Positions 24,726-35,694 of a stretch of DNA of 64,000 nucleotides are shown here, one piece after another. The translations under genes and the position numbers were made by a program. The DNA lies in NCBI RefSeq assembly GCF_022802975.1, contig NZ_JAFEVZ010000009.1:1-64000 (forward strand), given 5' to 3'. Within the stretch, counting starts at the first letter, position 1. Every line of letters starts with the position of its first letter. The notes beneath the pieces are model-generated. The model was not told the DNA's origin. It worked only from the letters and a program-made list of their open reading frames with translations, and ran no database searches. Source of the stretch: Flavobacterium pectinovorum. GTDB taxonomy: Bacteria; Bacteroidota; Bacteroidia; Flavobacteriales; Flavobacteriaceae.

Positions 24726-26021
24726 TTGAGAGTTTCCATTCACAAGCACATTCCGGATCCGGAGCATTTTAAACAACAGCTTTTAAGTTGGTCACAACAA
24801 TTTCGAGAAGTTATTTTTTTGGATAGTAATACGTATCCGCAAGAATATTCCAATTTTGATTGTATGATGGCTGTTGATGCTTTTACGTCTTTAAAAACAG
24901 ATTTTCATAATGCGTTTGAGGATTTAAAACAGTATCAGCAAACTACAAAAGACTGGCTTTTTGGTTATTTGTCTTATGATCTTAAAAATGATACAGAGTC
25001 TTTAAAATCATCCAATTTTGATGGACTGAATTTTCCTGATTTGTTTTTCTTTCAGCCCAAAAAAGTATTTTTGTTGAAAGGAAATCAGCTTGAAATCAGC
25101 TATTTGATGTTATGTGATGATGAGGTCGAAGATGATTTTGAAGAAATTATTCAAAGTAAAAAGGATTCTTTTGAAACTTTGGATAAAGTCGAAGTGCAAC
25201 ACCGAATTTCAAAAGAATTATATCTTCAAAAAGTAACAAAAATGCTGGAACATATTCATGTAGGTGATATGTATGAAGCTAATTTTTGTATGGAATTTTT
25301 TGCCGAAAATGTAGTTGTAAATCCGCTGGAAAAATTTCAAAAACTGAATGAGATTTCAAAAGCGCCTTTTTCGGTTTTCTTTAAAAATAACAAACAATTT
25401 TTGCTTTCTGCTTCACCGGAACGCTACCTGAAAAAAGTGGGAGACAAAATCATTTCTCAGCCGATAAAAGGAACTTCAAAGCGATTTTCAGATATAAATC
25501 TGGATGAAGAATCGAAAAAAAATCTTCAAAACGATGCAAAAGAACGTGCTGAAAATATCATGATAACCGATTTGGTTCGAAATGATTTATCACACACAGC
25601 ACAAAAAGGTTCAGTAGAAGTTACAGAACTCTGTAAAATTTATTCTTTTTTACAGGTGCACCAAATGATTTCTACGGTAACTTCAAAATTAGATCCTCAA
25701 TATGCTCCTGTAGATGTTTTAAAAACAACTTTTCCAATGGGAAGTATGACGGGGGCTCCAAAAATTTCGGTAATGAAAATTATTGAAAATCTGGAAGAAA
25801 CCAAGCGTGGTTTGTATAGCGGAGCAGTAGGTTATTTTACTCCTGAAGGCGATTTTGATTTTAATGTTGTAATCAGAAGTATTTTGTATAATCAGGAAAA
25901 TAAATACGTTTCGTTTTCCGTTGGAAGTGCTATCACAGCTCAATCGGTTCCTGAAAAAGAATATGAAGAATGTTTGTTAAAGGCCAAAGCAATGTCTGAG
26001 GTATTATCAGGTTCATTTTGA
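24726..26021 (+). CDS. pabB: aminodeoxychorismate synthase component I / chorismate-binding enzyme
   Basis: About 431 residues. It converts chorismate with ammonia to aminodeoxychorismate for folate synthesis (or anthranilate in the sister family). The chorismate-binding domain shows QPIKGTSKR, ITDLVRNDLSHTA, the FLQVHQMISTV block and FPMGSMTGAPKISVMK, and ends with SVGSAITAQSVPEKEYEEC. I chose the TTG at 24726 (reads LRVSIHKHIPDPEHF) because the in-frame TTG at 24702 overlaps the promoter box. The absence of a trp cluster favours pabB over trpE. It is followed after 26 bp by the dipeptide epimerase gene, probably in one transcript. Confidence 0.87.
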   Translation: MRVSIHKHIPDPEHFKQQLLSWSQQFREVIFLDSNTYPQEYSNFDCMMAVDAFTSLKTDFHNAFEDLKQYQQTTKDWLFGYLSYDLKNDTESLKSSNFDGLNFPDLFFFQPKKVFLLKGNQLEISYLMLCDDEVEDDFEEIIQSKKDSFETLDKVEVQHRISKELYLQKVTKMLEHIHVGDMYEANFCMEFFAENVVVNPLEKFQKLNEISKAPFSVFFKNNKQFLLSASPERYLKKVGDKIISQPIKGTSKRFSDINLDEESKKNLQNDAKERAENIMITDLVRNDLSHTAQKGSVEVTELCKIYSFLQVHQMISTVTSKLDPQYAPVDVLKTTFPMGSMTGAPKISVMKIIENLEETKRGLYSGAVGYFTPEGDFDFNVVIRSILYNQENKYVSFSVGSAITAQSVPEKEYEECLLKAKAMSEVLSGSF

Positions 26022-26047
26022 AAATAATAATTTAAAAGTGTTTGTAT

Positions 26048-27058
26048 ATGAAGTTAATCTTAAGAGCTTATAATTTAAAATTAAAACACACTTTTAGAAT
26101 TTCAAGAAAAACAATCGATTTTCAGCCTTCATTAATAGTTGAATTACAGGATGATGGATTTTCAGGATATGGTGAAGCAACTTCAAATCCATATTATAAT
26201 ATTACAGTTGAAATTTTGCAAAATGATATTGAAAAAATCCGCGATATTATAGAAGTAACTTCAAATGAAACGCCTGAGGAATTTTGGTCAAAGATAAGTC
26301 TGTTTTTAAAAGATAATCCTTTTGCTTTATGTGCTTTGGATAATGCATATAATGATTTGTATGCGCGTAAAAAAAGGAAAAAACTATACGAATTATGGAA
26401 TTACGATATCAGTCATAATCCGTTGACTAATTATACCATTGGAATTGACAGTATCGAAAATATGATTGCTAAGATGAATGAGCTTCCGTGGCCCATTTAT
26501 AAAATTAAACTTGGAACGCCGGAAGATATTGCAATTGTTACCGAATTACGAAAACACACCAATGCCATTTTTAGGGTCGATGCCAATTGCGCCTGGACAG
26601 TTGGAGAAACTTTAGAAAATGCAAAAGCATTTAAAGATTTAAACGTAGAATTTATAGAACAGCCTTTGAAAGCTGATAATTGGAAAGGCCATCGGGAGGT
26701 CTATCAAAATGCTGTTTTACCTGTTATAGCCGATGAAAGTTGTATTGCAGAATCAGATGTTGCAAAATGTCACAATCATTTTCATGGTGTGAATATCAAA
26801 TTAATGAAATGTGGCGGAATAACGCCAGGTCGAAGAATGGTTGCTGAAGCCAAAAAACTGGGTTTGAAAACAATGGTGGGTTGTATGACCGAATCGTCTG
26901 TTGGAATTTCAGCTATTGCACATTTACTGCCTGAATTAGATTATGTTGATATGGATGGTTCGCTATTGCTGGCAGAAGATATTGCTGGCGGTGTGATAAT
27001 AAAAAACGGTAAAACTTATTATTCGGACAGAGCAGGAACAGGAGTGATTTTATTCTAA
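26048..27058 (+). CDS. dipeptide epimerase (L-Ala-D/L-Glu epimerase type)
   Basis: A 336-residue enolase-superfamily enzyme of the muconate lactonizing/YcjG-YkfB branch, which epimerises L-Ala-D-Glu from peptidoglycan turnover. The catalytic KxK is visible (PIYKIKLG), as are the metal ligands Asp in RVDANCAW, Glu in FIEQPL and Asp in IADESC, and the second catalytic lysine in NIKLMKCGGI. Start is the ATG at 26048; a TTG six bases upstream is less likely. It probably shares the pabB promoter. With anmK elsewhere in the window, it fits murein recycling. Confidence 0.87.
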   Translation: MKLILRAYNLKLKHTFRISRKTIDFQPSLIVELQDDGFSGYGEATSNPYYNITVEILQNDIEKIRDIIEVTSNETPEEFWSKISLFLKDNPFALCALDNAYNDLYARKKRKKLYELWNYDISHNPLTNYTIGIDSIENMIAKMNELPWPIYKIKLGTPEDIAIVTELRKHTNAIFRVDANCAWTVGETLENAKAFKDLNVEFIEQPLKADNWKGHREVYQNAVLPVIADESCIAESDVAKCHNHFHGVNIKLMKCGGITPGRRMVAEAKKLGLKTMVGCMTESSVGISAIAHLLPELDYVDMDGSLLLAEDIAGGVIIKNGKTYYSDRAGTGVILF

Positions 27059-27078
27059 TATTTCCTTTTAAAATAGTG

Positions 27079-27086
27079 TACCTTTG
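27079..27086 (+). promoter_or_regulatory. -7 promoter box for the DUF1456 gene
   Basis: TACCTTTG matches TAnnTTTG, 67 bases before the ATG at 27153. The leader contains a CTTGAAACCTCAAACCTGAA repeat-like stretch. Confidence 0.55.
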
Positions 27087-27152
27087 CAAAATAAATGATC
27101 CTGAGGAAGAACAAATAAAACTTGAAACCTCAAACCTGAAACAAAACAAAAA

Positions 27153-27617
27153 ATGACAAATAACGATATCTTAAAAAAACTTCGCGTGGCTCTGATGCTC
27201 CGTGACGATCAAATAGTTGAAATTTTAGAATTAGTAGATTTTAGAATTTCAAAATCAGAATTAGGAGCTTTTTTCAGAGCTGAAGATCATCCTAACTATA
27301 TGGAATGCGGCGATCAGCTTTTGCGTAATTTCCTAAACGGATTGGTTATTCATTTAAGAGGAACTAAAGAAAATCCTAAAAATCCAACTGATGTTTTAGC
27401 GAAGCATAAAGCTGAAATTCCGAAGAAAGAAAATGCTAAAGACAGACCTGAGTTTAAAGCTGTGCCAAAAGACAGCGAAAGAGGAAGAGGTGATCAAAGT
27501 CCTTCAAAGTCTGGTTCGGCTGCTAAAAAACCTAAAAAGAAAGAATTTCCAAAAGGCAATGGAAAAATAGCTGTTGTAGAGAAAGTAGTTTACAAAAACG
27601 GTAAGAATAAAAAGTAG
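27153..27617 (+). CDS. DUF1456 family protein (YehS-like)
   Basis: A 154-residue cytoplasmic protein. It has two DUF1456 units: residues about 4-35 (NDILKKLRVALMLRDDQIVEI) and the continuation to about 70 (ECGDQLLRNFLNGLVIHLRG). A lysine- and proline-rich tail (about 85-154) is probably disordered and may bind nucleic acid. Function is unknown in all species I know of. It is monocistronic, with its own promoter and terminator. Confidence 0.85.
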   Translation: MTNNDILKKLRVALMLRDDQIVEILELVDFRISKSELGAFFRAEDHPNYMECGDQLLRNFLNGLVIHLRGTKENPKNPTDVLAKHKAEIPKKENAKDRPEFKAVPKDSERGRGDQSPSKSGSAAKKPKKKEFPKGNGKIAVVEKVVYKNGKNKK

Positions 27618-27645
27618 TAAATATTACGCGATATAAGATTTCATG

Positions 27646-27678
27646 AAATCCTTTCGATTGTTCGAGGGGATTTTTTTT
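27646..27678 (+). terminator. terminator after the DUF1456 gene
   Basis: AAATCCTTTCGA pairs with TCGAGGGGATTT through several G-U pairs, followed by a T run, 29 bp past the stop codon. Confidence 0.7.
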
Positions 27679-27693
27679 ACAAAGCATTTTATG

Positions 27694-27775
27694 GTAGAGA
27701 CGCACAGCAGTGCGTCTACGTCCCGTGAATCCATAATCAAAATACGTTGGTAGACGCACTGCTGTGCATCTTTAC
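27694..27775. repeat. inverted-repeat element (82 bp)
   Basis: Arms 27694-27719 and 27750-27775 are inverted copies with two mismatches, built on GACGCACAGCAGTGCGTC, which is itself a palindrome. It lies between two convergent genes that each have their own terminator. Similar GTAGAGACGCAC palindromes are widespread intergenic repeats in diverse bacteria. Confidence 0.8.
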
Positions 27776-27832
27776 AATATACCTTGTCTTAAAATATTCT
27801 CGAAAGGAATATTTTTGATATAATTACAAACA

Positions 27833-27864
27833 AAAAATCCATTCGTTTTTACGAATGGATTTTT
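27833..27864 (-). terminator. sucC terminator
   Basis: A 14-bp perfect stem (AAAAATCCATTCGT and its complement) with a four-base loop, ending 26 bp from the sucC stop codon. A T run follows on either strand. Confidence 0.85.
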
Positions 27865-27890
27865 AATATATAACTAATTTTCTTATTTAA

Positions 27891-29084
27891 TTAAGAAAGA
27901 GCAGCTTTAACCTGATCAGCAGCTTCCTGAAATTGAACTGCAGATAAGATTGGCATACCAGAGTTGTCAATTAATTCTTTTGCAATTTCAGCATTTGTTC
28001 CTTGCAAACGAACGATAATTGGCACATTGATAGCGTCACCCATGTTTTTGTAAGCATCAACAACACCCTGAGCAACACGGTCGCAACGAACGATTCCTCC
28101 GAAGATGTTAATCAAAATAGCTTTTACGTTTGGATCTTTTAAGATGATACGGAAAGCTGTTTCAACACGTTTAGCATCAGCAGTTCCTCCTACGTCAAGG
28201 AAGTTAGCAGGTTCAAAACCAGCGTATTTAATTAAGTCCATAGTTGCCATTGCAAGACCGGCTCCGTTTACCATACATCCTACAGTACCGTCAAGATCTA
28301 CATAGTTCAAACCAACTTCTTTAGCTTCAACTTCGATTGGATTTTCTTCAAGAATATCGCGCATCTCTGCATAGGCTTTTTGTCTGTACAAAGCGTTATC
28401 GTCAATATTTACTTTAGCATCAACAGCTAATATTTTGTTATCAGATGTTTTTAATACAGGGTTGATTTCGAACATAGAAGCATCAGATCCAATGTAAGCA
28501 TTGTATAGTGCGTCAATGAATTTAACCATTTCTTTAAAAGCATTTCCTGAAAGGCCTAAGTTAAAAGCAATTCTTCTTGCCTGAAAACCTTGTAAACCTA
28601 CAGAAGGATCAACTTCTTCAGTAAAGATTAAGTGTGGTGTGTGTTCAGCAACTTCTTCGATATCCATTCCACCTTCAGTAGAATACATAATCATGTTGCG
28701 TCCTGTAGCTCTATTCAATAAAACAGAAACATAAAATTCAGAAGTTTCGCTTTCGCCTGGGTAATATACATCCTCAGCGATTAAAACTTTGTGTACTTTT
28801 TTACCTTCAGCAGAAGTCTGTGGTGTAATTAATTGCATTCCGATAATTTCGCTTGCAATTCCTTCTACTTTATCAATTCCTTTGGCAAGTTTTACTCCAC
28901 CACCTTTTCCACGTCCACCTGCGTGAATTTGTGCTTTAACAACATACCAGCTTGTACCGGTTTCTGTTGTTAATTGTTTTGCAGCAGCTACAGCTTCAAC
29001 CGCATTGTTAGCCACAATTCCGCGTTGAATGCGTACTCCGTAACTCGCTAAAATTTCTTTTCCTTGATATTCGTGTATGTTCAT
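27891..29084 (-). CDS. sucC: succinyl-CoA synthetase beta subunit (ADP-forming)
   Basis: A 397-residue TCA-cycle enzyme that makes ATP (or GTP) from succinyl-CoA with the alpha subunit Suc[18 protein letters not shown] at the N-terminus, [14 protein letters not shown] in the ATP-grasp domain and [16 protein letters not shown] near the C-terminus are diagnostic. The frame extends upstream to 29144, but a -7 box at 29133-29140 lies inside that extension, so the ATG at 29084 is correct. sucD is not adjacent, as is common in Bacteroidota. Confidence 0.96.
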   Translation of the reverse strand: MNIHEYQGKEILASYGVRIQRGIVANNAVEAVAAAKQLTTETGTSWYVVKAQIHAGGRGKGGGVKLAKGIDKVEGIASEIIGMQLITPQTSAEGKKVHKVLIAEDVYYPGESETSEFYVSVLLNRATGRNMIMYSTEGGMDIEEVAEHTPHLIFTEEVDPSVGLQGFQARRIAFNLGLSGNAFKEMVKFIDALYNAYIGSDASMFEINPVLKTSDNKILAVDAKVNIDDNALYRQKAYAEMRDILEENPIEVEAKEVGLNYVDLDGTVGCMVNGAGLAMATMDLIKYAGFEPANFLDVGGTADAKRVETAFRIILKDPNVKAILINIFGGIVRCDRVAQGVVDAYKNMGDAINVPIIVRLQGTNAEIAKELIDNSGMPILSAVQFQEAADQVKAALS

Positions 29085-29132
29085 AATATAGAATTTGTCT
29101 GGTTCTGAATTTATTTCAGAATAAAAGTGCGA

Positions 29133-29140
29133 CAAAAGTA
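29133..29140 (-). promoter_or_regulatory. -7 promoter box for sucC
   Basis: The minus strand reads TACTTTTG, matching TAnnTTTG, about 50 bases before the sucC ATG. Confidence 0.65.
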
Positions 29141-29473
29141 GCAAAATTGAACCGAAAAGTAAAATCTTTTTTAATTAATAATAAAGCAATCTTAGTTTGT
29201 TAAATAAATCTGTATTAAAGCTAAAAAAAGGTTAAATAAATATTTCCTTATCATTAATTTTAAATCACTATATCGTTTTAGAATTAACAGAAAAGCAACC
29301 TGTTTTTGTTACATAATGTTGATTTTTCTTAATATAATTTAAATGCAATTGTCATTTTGGCAATTCACAATGCTTTCTGTAATATTATTATCATTTAAGA
29401 ACCGTTTTTCTAATATTCCTATAAAAGTGTAAGGTAAAGCATAATTTTGGTATATTATATTTAATGAAATCTT
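29141..29473. other. AT-rich intergenic region between sucC and gltB
   Basis: The divergent gap of 416 bp holds the two opposing promoter boxes. Between them I see only AT-rich sequence and one weak inverted pair (AATTGTC near 29346 with GGCAATT a few bases on). No gene or repeat family member is evident; sites for a nitrogen or carbon regulator could lie here. Confidence 0.4.
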
Positions 29474-29481
29474 TATTTTTG
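29474..29481 (+). promoter_or_regulatory. -7 promoter box for gltB-gltD
   Basis: TATTTTTG matches TAnnTTTG, 20 bases before the gltB ATG. A TTTTGG at 29445-29450 is at a suitable distance for the -33 element. Confidence 0.65.
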
Positions 29482-29500
29482 TAAAAAAAAAATATCAAGA

Positions 29501-32500
29501 ATGAAACTAAAAGAACAAGGCCTTTATTTGCCAGAATTCGAGCATGAAAATTGCGGAGCTGGTTTTATCTGCAATCTTAAAGGAGAAAAGACAAACCAAA
29601 TTATTCACGACGCTCTTGAGATTCTAGTTAAGCTGGAACACAGAGGAGGAGTGAGTGCCGATGGAAAAACAGGAGATGGAGCTGGACTTTTAATTGATAT
29701 TCCTCATGATTATTTCAAGAGGATATGTGATTTTGAATTGCCTGCTGCACGTGAGTATGCTGTTGGAATGGTATTTTTACCAAAAATTAAGAATCAATAT
29801 GATTTTTGTAAAGATATTTTTGAAAAAGAAGTCAATGCACAAGGGCTTTCTGTTTTAGGATGGAGAGAAGTGCCGGTTGATTCTTCTCAACTGGGGGAAA
29901 TTGCATTGGCATCAGAACCAAGTATCGAACAGATCTTTATTGGAAAAAACGAAGCGATTGATGATGCTGTTTTTAAAGCAAAATTATATGCAGCACGTAA
30001 GATTACTGAGCATAGTATCAGGCATTCAAAGATATCACAAAGCGCGTATTTTTATCTTCCGAGTTTATCAACGACGACCATAATATATAAAGGTATTATT
30101 ATGCCTGAAGATATTGGGCCGTATTATACTGATTTACAGCAAACGGATTTGGTGACTCGTCTTGCATTGGTACACCAGCGTTTTTCTACCAATACAATGC
30201 CTACGTGGGAATTGGCTCAGCCATTTAGATATATGTGTCAGAATGGAGAGATCAATACTTTGCGTGGTAACGTGAGTAGGATGCGTGTTCGTGAAGAAAT
30301 TATGAAAAGTGAGGTTTTCGGACCACAAATCGATAAATTATTCCCAATCATTTTACCAGGAAAATCAGATTCTGCTTCTATGGATATGGTGGTAGAATTG
30401 TTGACACACACAGGAAGATCATTGCCTGAAGTAATGATGATGATGATTCCTGAAGCATGGGAAAAACACAAAACAATGTCTCCTGAAAGAAAAGCATTCT
30501 ACGAATATAATGCTTGTATCATGGAGCCTTGGGATGGTCCTGCTTCGGTACCTTTCTCTGATGGAGATTATGTAGGGGCTTTATTAGATCGTAACGGACT
30601 AAGACCTTCAAGATATACGGTTACCAAAAGCGGTAAATTAATTATGGCCTCAGAAATTGGGGTTGTAGATGTTGATGCTGAGGATGTAGAAAGCCATGGT
30701 AGATTAGAACCGGGTAAAATGTTTCTTGTAGACATGAACGAAGGTAGAATTATAAATGATGAGGAAATTAAAAGTAAAATTGTTTCTGAAAGACCTTATC
30801 AGGAATGGTTAAACCAATATAGACTTCACTTGAGAGATGTTCCTGAAACATCAGATGTTTGTCCAGTTGAAACTATCGATCTTCCAACAAGAGAACGTCT
30901 TTTTAATTACACATTAGAGGATATTCAGGATATGATTACGCCAATGGCTCAAACTGGTAAAGAAGCCTTGGGGTCAATGGGTATTGATACACCTCTTGCG
31001 GTATTATCAGACAGACCACAATTAATTCCTAATTATTTCAAACAATTATTTGCACAGGTAACCAATCCGCCTTTGGACGGAATCCGAGAGGAAATTGTGA
31101 CAGATATTGCTCTGAATTTAGGTCAGGATCGTAATATTTTTGACATTAGCAGTAAGCAATGCCGAAAATTAAGAATTCAGAATCCGGTTATTTCTAACGG
31201 AGATTTAGAAAAAATCAGAACAATTTCTATAGATAATTTTAAAGCAGAAACTTTTAAAATTTTATATCCGAAATCAGAGGGTATGAATGGTTTGGAAAAT
31301 GCTTTAGATGCTATTATTGTTCAAATCACAAAAGCGGTAGAACAAGGTACAAATATTATTATCCTTTCTGACAGAGGGGTTAATAAAGAATTTGCTCCAA
31401 TTCCGGCTTTATTGGCTTGTTCGTATGTGAATCATCAAATGAACCGTTTACGTAAGCGTTCATATTTTGATATTATCATGGAATCTGCTGAACCGCGTGA
31501 GCCACATCATTTTGCTACTTTGTTTGGATATGGTGCAAGTGCGATTAATCCTTATATGGTTAATGAAATTATTAGAGTTCAGGTTAAGGAAGGGTTTATT
31601 ACCGGAATTCCAGAACAAAAAGCAGTTGATAATTTCAATAAAGCTATTGGATCAGGAATTTTGAAAATCATGAATAAAATTGGAATCTCAACTTTACACT
31701 CGTACAGAGGTTCTCAGATTTTTGAGATTGTTGGATTTAATTCTAAATTCGTTGAAAAATACTTCCCATATACAGCTTCAAGAATCGAAGGTATTGGGCT
31801 TTATGAAATTGAAAAAGAAATTACAGAAAGATATAAATATGCTTATCCTGATAAACTAATTGCAAACCGATTAGGATTAAACATTGGAGGAGAATACAGA
31901 TGGAGACGTAATGGAGAAAGACACTTGTTTAATCCTACTACGATTGCCAAATTACAACAAGCTGTTCGATTGAGCGATCAGGACAGTTACGATGTGTATG
32001 CCAATACAATTAACGATCAGGCTAAGAGTTTAATGACGATTCGTGGATTATTCGAATTTGATAATTTAGATCCGATTCCATTAGACGAAGTAGAGCCATG
32101 GACAGAAATTGTAAAACGTTTCAAAACGGGAGCAATGTCTTACGGATCGATTTCAAGAGAGGCACATGAAAATTTAGCGATTGCCATGAACCGTATTGGA
32201 GGAAAATCCAATTCTGGTGAAGGTGGAGAGGACAGAAAACGTTTTCAACCGGATGTAAACGGTGACAGCCGTAACTCGGCTATCAAACAAGTTGCTTCGG
32301 GACGTTTTGGAGTTACTTCTCACTATTTGTCAAGTGCAAAAGAAATTCAGATTAAAATGGCTCAGGGAGCTAAGCCTGGAGAAGGTGGTCAGTTACCTGG
32401 AGAAAAAGTATTACCGTGGATTGCAGAAGCACGTAATTCAACTCCTTTCGTAGGATTGATTTCACCTCCGCCACACCATGATATTTACTCTATTGAGGAT

Positions 32501-34015
32501 TTGGCACAATTAATTTTCGACTTGAAAAATGCAAATAGAGAAGCCCGTATCAATGTGAAATTGGTTTCTGAAGTTGGAGTTGGTACAATTGCTGCAGGTG
32601 TTGCGAAAGCAAAAGCAGATGTTGTTTTAATTGCAGGTTATGACGGTGGAACAGGAGCTTCTCCTTTGACTTCATTGAAACACGCAGGTCTTCCTTGGGA
32701 ACTTGGATTGGCAGAAGCACAGCAGACTTTAGTGTTAAACAACTTAAGAAGCAGAATTGTTGTAGAGTGTGATGGCCAGTTAAAAACAGGACGTGACGTA
32801 GCTATCGCTGCTTTATTAGGGGCTGAGGAATTTGGTTTTGCAACTGCTCCTCTTGTAGCTTCAGGTTGTATCATGATGCGTAAATGTCACCTGAATACGT
32901 GTCCTGTTGGAATTGCAACTCAGGACAAAGAATTGCGTAAAAATTTCAAAGGAACTCCTGAGCATGTTATTAATTTCTTCTATTATGTTGCTGAAGAATT
33001 AAGAGGTATCATGGCGCAATTAGGATTTAGAACTTTAGGAGAAATGGTTGGGCAAACCCATAAAATCAATTCTAATAAAGCAATCGATCATTACAAAGCA
33101 AAAGGATTAGATTTATCTTCTATTTTACACAGACCGGCAGCGTATAAAACAATGCCAGTTTCAAATACAGAAAAACAGGATCATGGTTTAGAAGGTGTAT
33201 TGGATTTCCAAATTCTGAAAGATTCTCACCGTGCTTTGTATAGAAAAGAAAAAATGACTTTAGAGTATCCAATCAACAATATAAACCGTTCTGTTGGAGC
33301 TATTGTAAGTAATGAGATTTCTAAAATATACGGTCACCTTGGATTACCTGAGGATACTTTAAATATTAATTTTACTGGTTCTGCAGGTCAGAGTTTAGGA
33401 GCTTTTAGTGCTCATGGACTAACATTTACTGTAGAAGGAAATACGAATGATTATTTAGGTAAAGGATTATCCGGAGCTAAATTGATCATTAAAAAACCTG
33501 CAAAAGCAACTTTTGTAGCTGAGAATAATATCATTGTTGGAAACGTTTGTTTATTTGGTGCAATCGAGGGAGAGGCTTATATCAATGGTATAGCCGGAGA
33601 ACGATTTGCAGTACGTAATTCTGGAGCGATTGCTGTAGTGGAAGGTGTTGGAGATCACGGTTGTGAGTACATGACCGGAGGTAAAGTAGTAGTATTGGGT
33701 AGTACCGGTCGTAACTTTGCTGCAGGTATGAGCGGTGGTATCGCTTATATCTATGATCCTGAACACAAGTTTAAAAACGGATTGTGTAATACGGAAACAA
33801 TCGAATTTGAAACAGTTGAAGGCGCAGATGCTGATGACTTGAAAAATTTAATCCAAAGACACGTTCTGTACACGAACAGTACAAGAGGGACAGAATTATT
33901 AAACGATTGGGAATCTAGCTTGGACAATTTCGTCAAAGTGATGCCTACAGAGTACAAAAAAGCATTGAAACGTCTGGAAACAGAAGAACAAATGGTAGAA
34001 GAATTAACAGCATAA
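29501..34015 (+). CDS. gltB: glutamate synthase large (alpha) subunit
   Basis: A 1504-residue enzyme that transfers the glutamine amide to 2-oxoglutarate, giving two glutamates. The N-terminal amidotransferase nucleophile is Cys18 (HENCGAGF), so a 17-residue propeptide must be removed. Next come the central domain, the FMN-binding synthase domain ([25 protein letters not shown]), the 3Fe-4S cysteines at 1123, 1129 and 1134 ([12 protein letters not shown]), and the C-terminal GXGXG beta-helix (from about 1285). Length is standard for bacterial GltB. gltD starts four bases after its stop codon. Confidence 0.97.
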   Translation: MKLKEQGLYLPEFEHENCGAGFICNLKGEKTNQIIHDALEILVKLEHRGGVSADGKTGDGAGLLIDIPHDYFKRICDFELPAAREYAVGMVFLPKIKNQYDFCKDIFEKEVNAQGLSVLGWREVPVDSSQLGEIALASEPSIEQIFIGKNEAIDDAVFKAKLYAARKITEHSIRHSKISQSAYFYLPSLSTTTIIYKGIIMPEDIGPYYTDLQQTDLVTRLALVHQRFSTNTMPTWELAQPFRYMCQNGEINTLRGNVSRMRVREEIMKSEVFGPQIDKLFPIILPGKSDSASMDMVVELLTHTGRSLPEVMMMMIPEAWEKHKTMSPERKAFYEYNACIMEPWDGPASVPFSDGDYVGALLDRNGLRPSRYTVTKSGKLIMASEIGVVDVDAEDVESHGRLEPGKMFLVDMNEGRIINDEEIKSKIVSERPYQEWLNQYRLHLRDVPETSDVCPVETIDLPTRERLFNYTLEDIQDMITPMAQTGKEALGSMGIDTPLAVLSDRPQLIPNYFKQLFAQVTNPPLDGIREEIVTDIALNLGQDRNIFDISSKQCRKLRIQNPVISNGDLEKIRTISIDNFKAETFKILYPKSEGMNGLENALDAIIVQITKAVEQGTNIIILSDRGVNKEFAPIPALLACSYVNHQMNRLRKRSYFDIIMESAEPREPHHFATLFGYGASAINPYMVNEIIRVQVKEGFITGIPEQKAVDNFNKAIGSGILKIMNKIGISTLHSYRGSQIFEIVGFNSKFVEKYFPYTASRIEGIGLYEIEKEITERYKYAYPDKLIANRLGLNIGGEYRWRRNGERHLFNPTTIAKLQQAVRLSDQDSYDVYANTINDQAKSLMTIRGLFEFDNLDPIPLDEVEPWTEIVKRFKTGAMSYGSISREAHENLAIAMNRIGGKSNSGEGGEDRKRFQPDVNGDSRNSAIKQVASGRFGVTSHYLSSAKEIQIKMAQGAKPGEGGQLPGEKVLPWIAEARNSTPFVGLISPPPHHDIYSIEDLAQLIFDLKNANREARINVKLVSEVGVGTIAAGVAKAKADVVLIAGYDGGTGASPLTSLKHAGLPWELGLAEAQQTLVLNNLRSRIVVECDGQLKTGRDVAIAALLGAEEFGFATAPLVASGCIMMRKCHLNTCPVGIATQDKELRKNFKGTPEHVINFFYYVAEELRGIMAQLGFRTLGEMVGQTHKINSNKAIDHYKAKGLDLSSILHRPAAYKTMPVSNTEKQDHGLEGVLDFQILKDSHRALYRKEKMTLEYPINNINRSVGAIVSNEISKIYGHLGLPEDTLNINFTGSAGQSLGAFSAHGLTFTVEGNTNDYLGKGLSGAKLIIKKPAKATFVAENNIIVGNVCLFGAIEGEAYINGIAGERFAVRNSGAIAVVEGVGDHGCEYMTGGKVVVLGSTGRNFAAGMSGGIAYIYDPEHKFKNGLCNTETIEFETVEGADADDLKNLIQRHVLYTNSTRGTELLNDWESSLDNFVKVMPTEYKKALKRLETEEQMVEELTA

Positions 34016-34019
34016 TACA

Positions 34020-35480
34020 ATGGGAAAAGTAACAGGTTTTAAAGAATTCGAAAGACAAGACGAATCATATCTAGCGGTTAAAGAACGCGTAGGAAATTAT
34101 AATGAATTTACGATTCCTTTGAGTGAAGCTGAAATTACTACTCAAGGTTCTCGTTGTATGGATTGTGGTATTCCTTTTTGTCACAGTGGCTGTCCTCTTG
34201 GGAATTTGATTCCCGATTTCAATCACATGGTTTACCAGGAAGAATGGCAAAAAGCCTCATGGATTTTACATTCAACCAACAACTTTCCTGAATTCACAGG
34301 ACGTTTATGTCCGGCACCATGCGAAAAAGCATGTGTATTAGGGCTTATTGAAGAGCCAATCGCTATTGAAAATATAGAGAAAAATATCGTTGAACGTGCT
34401 TTTAAAGAAGGATGGATCAAACCACAGCCACCAAAAGTAAGAACTGGTAAAACAGTTGCAGTGGTAGGATCAGGTCCTGCTGGTTTAGCAGCAGCTCAGC
34501 AATTAAACAGAGCGGGTCACACTGTTACTGTTTTCGAAAGAGACAATGCAATAGGAGGTTTATTACGTTACGGAATTCCAAATTTCAAATTAGAAAAAGG
34601 AATTATCGACAGACGTGTAGCTATTTTAGAGGCAGAAGGAATTATCTTTAAAGTGAATACAAATGTAGGTGTAAACTATTCAATTGAAGAATTAAAAGCA
34701 TTCGACTCTATTGTACTTTGTGGAGGTGCTACAGAAAGAAGAGGCTTGCCTACGCCGGGAGCTGATGCTGATGGTGTAGTTCAGGCAATGGATTTCTTGA
34801 CACAGCAGACTAAAGTTGTTTTTGGGGAAAAAATTGAAAATCAGGTTTTAGCTACCGGAAAAGATGTAATCGTAATTGGTGGTGGAGATACAGGTTCTGA
34901 CTGTGTGGGAACATCAAACCGTCATGGTGCGAAATCGGTAACGAATTTTGAGATTATGCCAAAACCGCCGGTTGGAAGAAGTGCATCTACTCCTTGGCCT
35001 TACTGGCCATTGCAGTTAAAAACATCTACTTCACACAAAGAAGGTTGTGAAAGAGACTGGTTAATCAATACGAAAGAATTTATCAAAGACGAAAAAGGTA
35101 AATTAATCGCTTTGAAAACCGTAAAAGTAGAGTGGAAAATGGTTCCTGGACAGCGTCCTGAATTGATTGAAATAGAAGGTTCTGAACAAGTTTGGCCTTG
35201 TGACTTGGCTTTATTGGCACTTGGCTTTACAGGTCCTGAAAAAACATTAAGCAGTCAGTTAGGGTTGGAAATTGATTTTAGAAGTAACTATAAGGCGGAG
35301 TATGGTAAATACCAAACAAATGTTCCTAATATATTTACAGCTGGAGATATGAGAAGAGGCCAGTCATTAATTGTTTGGGCTATTTCTGAAGGTAGAGAAG
35401 CAGCTCGTCAGGTTGATATTTACTTAATGGGTAAATCTGATTTGCCTACTAAAGAAGGTGGAGATTTACCTGGAGTGTAA
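34020..35480 (+). CDS. gltD: glutamate synthase small (beta) subunit
   Basis: A 486-residue NADPH-oxidising partner of GltB that feeds electrons to its Fe-S and FMN centres. N-terminal cysteines C46, C49, C54 and C58 (CMDCGIPFCHSGC) and a second set at C96, C100 and C104 form the 4Fe-4S sites. FAD-binding GSGPAGLAAAQQL and NADPH-binding GGGDTGSDCVG follow, and the C-terminal FTAGDMRRGQSLIVWAI closes the FAD site. It is co-transcribed with gltB and followed by a strong terminator. Confidence 0.96.
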   Translation: MGKVTGFKEFERQDESYLAVKERVGNYNEFTIPLSEAEITTQGSRCMDCGIPFCHSGCPLGNLIPDFNHMVYQEEWQKASWILHSTNNFPEFTGRLCPAPCEKACVLGLIEEPIAIENIEKNIVERAFKEGWIKPQPPKVRTGKTVAVVGSGPAGLAAAQQLNRAGHTVTVFERDNAIGGLLRYGIPNFKLEKGIIDRRVAILEAEGIIFKVNTNVGVNYSIEELKAFDSIVLCGGATERRGLPTPGADADGVVQAMDFLTQQTKVVFGEKIENQVLATGKDVIVIGGGDTGSDCVGTSNRHGAKSVTNFEIMPKPPVGRSASTPWPYWPLQLKTSTSHKEGCERDWLINTKEFIKDEKGKLIALKTVKVEWKMVPGQRPELIEIEGSEQVWPCDLALLALGFTGPEKTLSSQLGLEIDFRSNYKAEYGKYQTNVPNIFTAGDMRRGQSLIVWAISEGREAARQVDIYLMGKSDLPTKEGGDLPGV

Positions 35481-35501
35481 TAATTATGCAATAAAATTTT
35501 T

Positions 35502-35538
35502 AAACGGCTGTCAATATTGATAGCCGTTTTGCTTTTTT
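35502..35538 (+). terminator. gltB-gltD operon terminator
   Basis: A 14-bp stem with one G-U pair (AAACGGCTGTCAAT with ATTGATAGCCGTTT), then a T run. Confidence 0.85.
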
Positions 35539-35694
35539 TGTATTTATTTTTCATGAATTTTCAAAATGTTTTAAATCTAAATAAAATTCATCGAAATATT
35601 AAAAAACAAACAATTTGTTATAATTTGTTATTTTTCTGTAATTTATTTGCTGGTAGATAAAAGAGTAATAAATTTGCTCAAAATAAGTTTAAAA

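Noticed and set aside
29085..29144. Upstream extension of sucC by 20 residues
   Set aside because: It includes the -7 promoter box, and the family N-terminus [10 protein letters not shown] starts at 29084.
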